A stretch of 9,876 nucleotides of DNA, from assembly GCA_007128345.1 (NCBI GenBank), contig SKXS01000227.1:1-9876 (forward strand), given 5' to 3'. The stretch's first letter is position 1. Every line of letters starts with the position of its first letter. This document shows, piece by piece, positions 1-5,177 of this stretch. Origin of the DNA: Spirochaetia bacterium. GTDB taxonomy: Bacteria; Spirochaetota; Spirochaetia; PWKH01. The notes under the pieces were generated by a model. The model saw nothing but the letters and a program-made list of their open reading frames with translations. It was not told where the DNA came from and did not search any database. The translations under genes were made by a program, and so were the position numbers.

Positions 1-204
1 ATCTCTTGAGGGTCCTTCGGACAGCTTGTCGATAGATACAGCCCGTTCGCTGGTAAGCTCCAGGGCCGGATTCTTCTCAATCTCCTCCTGGATGCGCTGT
101 CTGAGATCCAATATCGGAAGCGCCAGCAGTTCGAGTGACTGGAACATCTGAGGACTCATTTTCAACTGCTGCTTCTGTGCCAGCACTAATTTTTGCGACT
201 GCAC
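1..204 (-). CDS. rpoN: RNA polymerase sigma-54 factor, N-terminal part (runs off the left edge)
   Basis: Only the first 68 codons are present, continuing past base 1. The start is a GTG at 204 preceded by a GGGAG Shine-Dalgarno six bases upstream. The translation begins MQSQKLVLAQKQQLKMSPQM and contains QSLELL and EEIEKNPALEL. This is the glutamine- and leucine-rich Region I typical of sigma-54, which in the family contacts bacterial enhancer-binding proteins and keeps the holoenzyme silent until ATP-driven activation. The core-binding and DNA-binding (RpoN box) regions lie outside the window. The gene begins 19 bp after lptB on the same strand, matching the widespread lptA-lptB-rpoN order of Gram-negative bacteria, and so is probably cotranscribed with it. 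I cannot judge from this fragment whether the whole gene is intact. Confidence 0.93.
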   Translation of the reverse strand, partial: MQSQKLVLAQKQQLKMSPQMFQSLELLALPILDLRQRIQEEIEKNPALELTSERAVSIDKLSEGPSRD

Positions 205-223
205 CGTACGCTCCCTGCTTCCT

Positions 224-1021
224 TTAGAGTCGGAAATCCTCTCCCAGATAGATAGAACGGACCAGTTCGCTGCCGAGCAGTTCCTGGGGGGTGCCGCTGG
301 CCCGTATCTCCCCCAAGTGTATGATATATGAAGTTTCGGTAATATCAAGGGTGTCGCGGACATTGTGGTCGGTCAGCAGGATGCCGATTCCATGCTGCCT
401 GAGTTCCTTGATGATTTTCTTAATTTCATGTACCGCTATAGGGTCTATTCCCGCAAAGGGTTCGTCAAGGAGCAGAAACTTCGGGCTCGTAGCCAAATTC
501 CTGGCAATCTCAGTTCGACGCCGCTCACCCCCTGAGAGGGTATAGGCCTGCTGCTTTCTCAAGCCGGTAATTCCCAGAATCTCCAAAAGGAATTCGAGAC
601 GGTCTTTCTTCTCAGCTTTTGTAAGATCATTCCTGGTTTCCAGAATCGCCTTGATGTTATCTTCCACCGTCATCTTGCGGAAAATTGAACTCTCCTGGGC
701 CAGGTAGGAAATTCCCATGCGAGAGCGCTTGTACATAGGCATGCGGGTAATATCCTTCCCGTCCAGGTATATGCTGCCTCGGTTCGGCTGGATGAACCCG
801 ACAATCATGTAGAATACCGTGGTTTTTCCCGCCCCGTTCGGTCCAAGAAGCCCGATGACCTGTCCCGATCTCATCGAAAAGGATACACCTTTGACTGCTT
901 CTTTTTTCCCGTAGGTCTTGCGCAATCCCTCAGCTCCCAGAACAGACGGTTTCCCGGGGGTCTCATATACCTGATCCATCAGGGAAGATCCAGGCACACG
1001 ATCGGAAGTGAGATCACTCAT
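224..1021 (-). CDS. lptB: LPS export ABC transporter ATP-binding protein LptB
   Basis: Cytoplasmic ATPase that powers extraction of lipopolysaccharide from the inner membrane by LptFG and its delivery to the LptC/LptA bridge. The 265-residue protein has all ABC motifs: Walker A GPNGAGKTT (residues 60-68), Q-loop Gln109 in SYLAQESS, signature LSGGERRR (162-169), Walker B with D186-E187, D-loop GIDP (191-194) and switch His219 in LTDHN. QESSIFRKMTV and LTDHNVRDTL are characteristic of LptB among ABC proteins. An open frame continues upstream to 1429, but that part is lptA read out of frame. The ATG at 1021 has an AGGA seven bases upstream and overlaps the lptA stop by 8 bp (ATGAGTGA), so I take it as the start. 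This gives about 25 residues before the family's usual beginning. A later ATG at 979 would remove most of them but has no ribosome-binding site. LptF and LptG are not in the window. Confidence 0.96.
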   Translation of the reverse strand: MSDLTSDRVPGSSLMDQVYETPGKPSVLGAEGLRKTYGKKEAVKGVSFSMRSGQVIGLLGPNGAGKTTVFYMIVGFIQPNRGSIYLDGKDITRMPMYKRSRMGISYLAQESSIFRKMTVEDNIKAILETRNDLTKAEKKDRLEFLLEILGITGLRKQQAYTLSGGERRRTEIARNLATSPKFLLLDEPFAGIDPIAVHEIKKIIKELRQHGIGILLTDHNVRDTLDITETSYIIHLGEIRASGTPQELLGSELVRSIYLGEDFRL

Positions 1022-1664
1022 AAATCGTTCCTGTAACGTTTCCTTCCAGAGTGATCTCATTTGTATCCAGGTCGATGATAATCTTTGACGCGCGGTAGAC
1101 ATCCTGGTTCCAGTAGACCACTGAATTGCCGGTAAGTTCGAGAATCTGGGCTTTGCTGTCGTACCGTGCTGAATCGGTCCTGCAGAGCATTTCACCCTCG
1201 TCAGTGTCCTTGAGGATTCTTGCTGCAATCTGTATGAGGGTGATTCCAGTCTCTCCAGAGTTTTCCAGGTAGCCTCCCCGGGCAATGAGCGCATTGGAAC
1301 GGTCTTCCATTTCAGTCCAGCCCCTGCTGACTGCGGTTGAGGTGAACCGGTCATACTCCAGCAGCGAGGTTTGCAGGGTAATGTCCTGGTCAGTATCCAG
1401 AATGAATACGGAACCGGAGCATACCGCAAAACGGTAATTCTCTCCGGATATCGTTATTTCATCAGCCTCAATGCGGGCTGATCCGGTCTCAATCCAGGCG
1501 TTTCCTGAGAGAAATACACTCCGGTCATCTCCTCTGGTTACAGCCCGGGAAAAGGTGCCTGAAAACGTGATGGGGCGAATTTGATCGTCTGCTCCCAGCC
1601 ATACCGCTGCGAGCACAAGCACCATGCATATACCAAGTATTCTGATCTTACTCTGCATCATCAT
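1014..1664 (-). CDS. lptA: Periplasmic LPS-bridge protein, LptA/OstA family
   Basis: Predicted 216-residue exported protein. The N-terminus has a basic MMMQSKIR, a hydrophobic core over residues 9-23 and a likely signal-peptidase site near WLGA-DDQ (after residue 25). The mature part has repeated short hydrophobic/polar strands such as GNAWIETGSARIEADEITISG, LLEYDRF, LELTGNSVVYWNQDVYRASKIIIDLDTNEITLEGNV. This is the pattern of the OstA/LptA beta-jellyroll that forms the hydrophobic groove carrying LPS across the periplasm. The last block (about 160-216) is the best match to the family consensus. The start is the first of three consecutive ATGs (1664), seven bases after AGGA; a longer frame from 1688 has less support. 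It overlaps the end of lptC by 17 bp and the start of lptB by 8 bp. The assignment rests on order (lptC-lptA-lptB) as much as on sequence, since the family is poorly conserved. Confidence 0.88.
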   Translation of the reverse strand: MMMQSKIRILGICMVLVLAAVWLGADDQIRPITFSGTFSRAVTRGDDRSVFLSGNAWIETGSARIEADEITISGENYRFAVCSGSVFILDTDQDITLQTSLLEYDRFTSTAVSRGWTEMEDRSNALIARGGYLENSGETGITLIQIAARILKDTDEGEMLCRTDSARYDSKAQILELTGNSVVYWNQDVYRASKIIIDLDTNEITLEGNVTGTIYE

Positions 1665-2202
1665 AGAGCGTTCCTTCCGCATGTTCACTGAACGTGAATT
1701 CTCTCCGGTAGAGGTCTCCGGTGAATCCGTATCCTGAGATCATAGTACCATTGGATTGCTCCATTGTCACCAGTTCTCCTGACTGCGATACCAGCAGCTG
1801 CTCTTCCCGTTTCCATGACAAGGAGGATGACCGTATCACCAAATCCTCTTCAATGGCGTGTACAATTACATCCCCGGACAGCAGAGCATCTTCGGTATCG
1901 GTATTGATCACTGCCTTGCGGGAAGATCCCGTGGTAAGGAGCTCTTCATCCTGAGCAAACTGAAGGAATTTCACATCGTTGAGTTCTGCGGTCCTGCGGT
2001 CGTCCCTGAAGCTCCCGGTGGTGCCGGTAAACAGTACCTGAGAGCCGTCTCCCAAATGGACCGTATAGGAAAACTCCTGGAGCATAAAGTCTGGGAGATC
2101 TTCCCTCTCGTATGGACCGGTGGGTTCATCATAATCAAAACGGCAGCCTGTGAGCAAGACGATAATTATAATATATGCCAGGATGATGCTCCTGCACTTC
2201 AT
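1648..2202 (-). CDS. lptC: LptC-like LPS transport protein, predicted lipoprotein
   Basis: 184 residues. Residues 5-18 are strongly hydrophobic and are followed by LTGC (17-20), a good lipobox with Cys20 as the lipidated residue. The remainder is beta-rich, with the OstA/LptC-type features FTGTTGSFRDDRRTAELNDVKF and ALLSGDVIVHAIEEDLVIRSSSLSW. In the family LptC passes LPS from LptBFG to LptA. The proteobacterial protein is held by a transmembrane helix, whereas this one appears to be held by a lipid anchor, though the same segment could stay as an uncleaved helix. The start is fixed by the ATGA junction: the pyrG stop at 2199-2201 and this ATG at 2202 share 4 bp. AGGAG lies 6 bases upstream, inside the last pyrG codons, which suggests translational coupling. 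Identification is by domain character plus position directly before lptA and lptB. Confidence 0.82.
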   Translation of the reverse strand: MKCRSIILAYIIIIVLLTGCRFDYDEPTGPYEREDLPDFMLQEFSYTVHLGDGSQVLFTGTTGSFRDDRRTAELNDVKFLQFAQDEELLTTGSSRKAVINTDTEDALLSGDVIVHAIEEDLVIRSSSLSWKREEQLLVSQSGELVTMEQSNGTMISGYGFTGDLYRREFTFSEHAEGTLYDDAE

Positions 2203-3827
2203 TGCATCTCCTCTCTGTTTCTCCTGTACGCCAGGGCAGCCCCAATGAATGAAGCAAACAGGGGATTCGGGCTGATGGGAGAAGAGGTAAATTCAGGATG
2301 AAACTGCACTCCCACACCCCACGGGTGATCCTGCCACTCGACTGACTCCACCAGGGCATCTTCAGGGGTAGTTCCGCTGATGATTAATCCAGCCTGTGTA
2401 AACTCGGCCCTATAGTGATTGGAGAACTCATAGCGATGCCGGTGCCGTTCAAAAATTTTCACGGACTTGTATGCCTGGTGAATCCTGGTTTCCGGAACGA
2501 GGTGCGATTCGCTCTTTCCCAGGCGCATGGTTCCTCCGAGGTTGGTCACATGCATCTGCTCTTCCAGGAGGCTGATAACCGGGTGCGCTGTGTCAGGCTT
2601 GAATTCTGTGCTGTCGGCGTCAGTCCAGCCGAGGACGTTGCGGGCATACTCAATAACCAAGATCTGCATACCCAGACAGATGCCGAAGCACGGAACCTTA
2701 GCAACCCTCGCATAACGGGCGGCCTGCACCATGCCCCTGGTGCCTCTGCTGCCGAATCCTCCGGGAATGAGTATTCCGTCAATTCCCGAAAAACGATTTT
2801 TCTGCTCCCGTTCATCCAGGTCCTCTAATTCCTCGGAATCAATGCGCTGCAGTTCGACCTTGGCATTATTGGCTATGCCGCCGTGCTGCAGTGATTCGAT
2901 TATGGACTTATAGGTATCAGGCAGATGAATGTATTTCCCGACTATGCCGATGGTTACTGTCTCTTCTGCATTCCTGCAGATGTCCACCATACGCTCCCAT
3001 ACACGAAGATCCGGATTAGGGGCCTCTATTCCAAGCTTCTTCAGGGCTATCCCGTCCAGATCCTGGTCCCTGAATACCAGAGGGAGTTCGTAGATGGTAT
3101 TCTTGACATCATATCCTGATATCACGGAGCCCCGTTCCACATTGGTGAAGAGGGCAATCTTGTACACCATATCTGCGGTGAGCATCTCCGATGACCGGCA
3201 GATGAGGATGTCCGGCTGGATGCCGATTTCCCTGAGTTTCATCACAGAATGCTGCGTAGGTTTCGTTTTAAATTCACCGCCTCCCACCTCGGGGATCAGC
3301 GTCAGGTGGATGAAGAGCACCTGCTCTTTGCCAAGATCAAAGGTCATCTGCCTGGCGGTTTCCAGGTAGGGTATAGACTCAATATCCCCAACGGTTCCGC
3401 CAATTTCAATAATGGTCACGTCAGTATCCGGCAGCCTGCCGACTGCATAGATGCGGTTCTTGATCTCGTCTGTTATGTGGGGAATGATCTGTACGGTTCT
3501 TCCCAGATAGCGTCCTTCCCGTTCCTTCTTGATCACCTCCTGGTAGATCTGGCCGGTGGTTATGGAGTTGGCACGGGTAATGGGCGCATTGGTAAACCTG
3601 GCATAATTACCCAGATCAAGGTCGGTCTCAAAACCGTCATCGGTTACGTACACTTCGCCGTGCTGGTAGGGGCTCATGGTCCCCGCATCGACATTTAGAT
3701 ACGGATCAATCTTGATCATCTGCACGTGAAGTCCACGGCTTTCCAGGAGGTTGCCCAAGGAGGTTGCCGCCAACCCCTTGCCGAGGCTTGAACACACACC
3801 GCCGCTGAAAAATATGTATTTCTTCAT
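2199..3827 (-). CDS. pyrG: CTP synthase (glutamine hydrolysing)
   Basis: Converts UTP, ATP and glutamine to CTP, the last step of pyrimidine nucleotide synthesis; also the CTP source for CMP-activated sugars and CDP-lipids. From the ATG at 3827 the protein has 542 residues, the normal length. The amidoligase domain opens with MKKYIFFSGGVCSSLGKG and contains MKIDPYLNVDAGTMSPYQHGEV, EIGGTVGDIES (Glu141) and the KTKPTQHSV nucleotide-binding loop (187-195). The class I glutamine amidotransferase domain (about 291-542) has the nucleophile elbow GICLGMQ with Cys384 and the His510/Glu512 pair in GVQFHPEF. All key residues seem present. A GTG six bases earlier (3833) would add two residues, but MKKYIF is the family start. 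It is the first gene of the unit that continues into lptC and has its own promoter-like element directly upstream. Confidence 0.98.
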   Translation of the reverse strand: MKKYIFFSGGVCSSLGKGLAATSLGNLLESRGLHVQMIKIDPYLNVDAGTMSPYQHGEVYVTDDGFETDLDLGNYARFTNAPITRANSITTGQIYQEVIKKEREGRYLGRTVQIIPHITDEIKNRIYAVGRLPDTDVTIIEIGGTVGDIESIPYLETARQMTFDLGKEQVLFIHLTLIPEVGGGEFKTKPTQHSVMKLREIGIQPDILICRSSEMLTADMVYKIALFTNVERGSVISGYDVKNTIYELPLVFRDQDLDGIALKKLGIEAPNPDLRVWERMVDICRNAEETVTIGIVGKYIHLPDTYKSIIESLQHGGIANNAKVELQRIDSEELEDLDEREQKNRFSGIDGILIPGGFGSRGTRGMVQAARYARVAKVPCFGICLGMQILVIEYARNVLGWTDADSTEFKPDTAHPVISLLEEQMHVTNLGGTMRLGKSESHLVPETRIHQAYKSVKIFERHRHRYEFSNHYRAEFTQAGLIISGTTPEDALVESVEWQDHPWGVGVQFHPEFTSSPISPNPLFASFIGAALAYRRNREEMQ

Positions 3828-3835
3828 GTGCACCT

Positions 3836-3864
3836 ATTATATGACAGAGGCGGGCTTTGCACAA
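3836..3864 (-). promoter_or_regulatory. Predicted sigma-70 promoter of pyrG-lptC-lptA-lptB, probably leaderless
   Basis: On the minus strand a TTGTGC (3864-3859) and a perfect TATAAT (3841-3836) are separated by exactly 17 bases. Only 8 bases lie between the -10 element and the pyrG ATG at 3827, so the expected transcription start falls about at 3829-3827, on or within two bases of the ATG. The AGGTG next to the ATG would then be largely outside the transcript. No other promoter-like element was found before the downstream lpt genes. Confidence 0.6.
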
Positions 3865-3885
3865 TTACTTTGACATCACTGATGA

Positions 3886-3910
3886 TGAAAACAAAAAAGC
3901 CGTTACGGCC
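3886..3910 (-). terminator. Intrinsic terminator overlapping the rseC stop codon
   Basis: Read on the minus strand, GGCCG (3910-3906) and CGGCT (3902-3898) can form a five-pair stem, the last pair being a G-U, around the three-base loop TAA. They are followed by a T-tract (six T counting the stem end, then G and four more T). The loop is the rseC stop codon itself, at 3905-3903. The stem is short, so efficiency is uncertain. Its position between rseC and the pyrG promoter fits a boundary between two units. Confidence 0.6.
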
Positions 3911-4313
3911 GGATCACCCGTGTAATAACAGGCTGCCCGGTGCGCTTCTGTGTCTTTCCATAGAGGAAGGCTGCGGCAAAACCGAAAGCCAGTCCGGCAA
4001 AACCGCCAAGAGCATACAGAGCTTCACTTTCATACGGAAGAAACTGTCTGGCTGCAAGGTACCCCGCTATAAATGTAAGAAGAGGAACCATCATGACCAT
4101 AAACCCTGACAAGATAGTCTTCCCGGGAGGAAGATATACTTCAACATCGTCACCGATGCTGAGATCCAGGTTATGCGCATTGACCGCGGTGTAGCTCTTG
4201 CCTTTTACATTGCAGAATCCTTTTCCTGCGCAGGATGCACATGAACCTTCATCAAGACATGCCAGGATAATCATATCGTTCTGGAACTCTATGATCCGAG
4301 CTTGTTCAGTCAT
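3903..4313 (-). CDS. rseC: RseC/MucC-family membrane protein (SoxR-reducing system type)
   Basis: 136 residues. The N-terminal domain carries Cys19, Cys25, Cys28 and Cys34, spaced C-x5-C-x2-C-x5-C, the same spacing as the cysteine cluster of E. coli RseC. A short beta region (GDDVEVYLPPG) follows, then two predicted membrane helices (about 68-87 and 97-118) and a basic tail. Family members sit in the inner membrane; in proteobacteria they are linked to sigma-E control and, with the Rnf/Rsx electron-transfer complex, to reduction of SoxR. Which of these applies here cannot be told, as no rnf, rpoE or soxR is in the window. The ATG at 4313 has GGGGAG seven bases upstream and overlaps the stop of the preceding gene by 8 bp (ATGACTGA), so the two genes are cotranscribed and probably translationally coupled. 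Confidence 0.85.
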   Translation of the reverse strand: MTEQARIIEFQNDMIILACLDEGSCASCAGKGFCNVKGKSYTAVNAHNLDLSIGDDVEVYLPPGKTILSGFMVMMVPLLTFIAGYLAARQFLPYESEALYALGGFAGLAFGFAAAFLYGKTQKRTGQPVITRVIRP

Positions 4314-5112
4314 TACTATCTCCCCGTTCTACAGGAAGCCGAATCGTCTCAATAGATGCGGCTTTCCCATCATCACCAATTTCAATCAGCACTCCCTGGA
4401 GTTCCAGCTCCTCCCAGGTTTCCTGTGACCGCTCAGGTATCTGGGTGAGGAACTTTTCAATTTCTACCGACGGTTCCAGTCCCCCTACGCTCATACTGCT
4501 TCCGCACCGTCCGTTATCGGTAATTACCGCAGTGCCGTTTGGAAACACCCGGGCATCTGCTGTAATTGCTTTGTTGTGCGTGCCGATCACTGCAGATACT
4601 TTTCCCTCAGCATGAAAGAACATGGTTTGCTTTTCAGCGGTAGTTGCTGCGTGGAACTGGAGAATAATGATACGGGTATCCCGCTGTATGCGCTCTATTA
4701 TCATGGGGAGCAGCAGAAACGGATTGCCCAGATGGACCCGTGTGAAGTCAGACTGTCCCAGAAGATTGATCACTGCTACTGTCTGGTCTCCTACGATCTT
4801 CATGGTCCACCCGCGTCCAGGCACTGAAGGAGGGTAGTTTGCTGGGCGGATTATATAGGGGGCCTTGCCTATGTGTCCTACCATATCCTTTTTGTAGAAC
4901 GTCTTTTCCCCCGTGGTGATCACATCGACACCCAGCTTATGGAGATATACTGCATGGCTTTTCCCGATGCCGAATCCTCCGGTTACCCCTTCACCGTTCG
5001 CGATTACTAAATCCACATGAGTTTTTTCCCTGAGCTGTTTGAGGCCGTTCTTTACGGCAAACAGTCCGGGCTTTCCGACAATCTCTCCCAGGGCAAGTAT
5101 ACGTAGTGCCAT
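4306..5112 (-). CDS. YmdB/TIGR00282-family metallophosphoesterase homologue with altered active site
   Basis: 268 residues from the ATG at 5112, close to the roughly 265 of YmdB. The frame is the YmdB family throughout: RILALGEIVGKPG (start), VIANGEG, VDVITTGEKT, IIRPANYPP, VAVINLLGQ, QFHAATTAEK, VSAVIGTHN, GTAVITD and a C-terminal EKFLTQIP block. YmdB proteins are di-metal phosphodiesterases acting on 2',3'- and 3',5'-cyclic nucleotides. Here, recalling the B. subtilis active site, Asp8 is Glu10, Asn40 is Gly42, Asn67-His68 is Glu69-Lys70 and His177 is Lys181; Glu41, His154 and His179 remain. The protein may therefore be inactive on the usual substrate or have another role. A GTG at 5169 opens the frame 19 codons earlier, but conservation starts at the 5112 ATG. 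Neither start has a Shine-Dalgarno; a promoter-like element places the transcript start at the ATG. Confidence 0.85.
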   Translation of the reverse strand: MALRILALGEIVGKPGLFAVKNGLKQLREKTHVDLVIANGEGVTGGFGIGKSHAVYLHKLGVDVITTGEKTFYKKDMVGHIGKAPYIIRPANYPPSVPGRGWTMKIVGDQTVAVINLLGQSDFTRVHLGNPFLLLPMIIERIQRDTRIIILQFHAATTAEKQTMFFHAEGKVSAVIGTHNKAITADARVFPNGTAVITDNGRCGSSMSVGGLEPSVEIEKFLTQIPERSQETWEELELQGVLIEIGDDGKAASIETIRLPVERGDSND

Positions 5113-5119
5113 ATATGCT

Positions 5120-5148
5120 AATGTACTGATGTTTTTTATGCTGGACAA
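5120..5148 (-). promoter_or_regulatory. Predicted promoter of the YmdB-like gene and rseC, probably leaderless
   Basis: On the minus strand TTGTCC (5148-5143) and TACATT (5125-5120, four of six consensus bases) are 17 bases apart. Seven bases separate the -10 element from the ATG at 5112, so transcription would start at about 5113-5112. This agrees with the absence of a Shine-Dalgarno before that ATG. Confidence 0.42.
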
Positions 5149-5170
5149 CCCCTGGGAATCATGAAACACT
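5142..5170 (+). promoter_or_regulatory. Possible promoter of the GH3 gene, overlapping the divergent promoter
   Basis: TGGACA at 5142-5147 matches the -35 consensus in five of six positions and covers the same bases as the -35 of the divergent gene (TTGTCC on the other strand). Seventeen bases further is AACACT (5165-5170), a poor -10. If used, RNA would start about at the ATG at 5178. Only the -35 similarity is convincing. Confidence 0.25.
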
Positions 5171-5177
5171 ACTGGGT

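Noticed and set aside
1022..1429. Upstream continuation of the lptB reading frame, giving a 401-residue protein
   Set aside because: The added part is lptA read in another frame, without family similarity, and lptB has a good ribosome-binding site and ATG at 1021.
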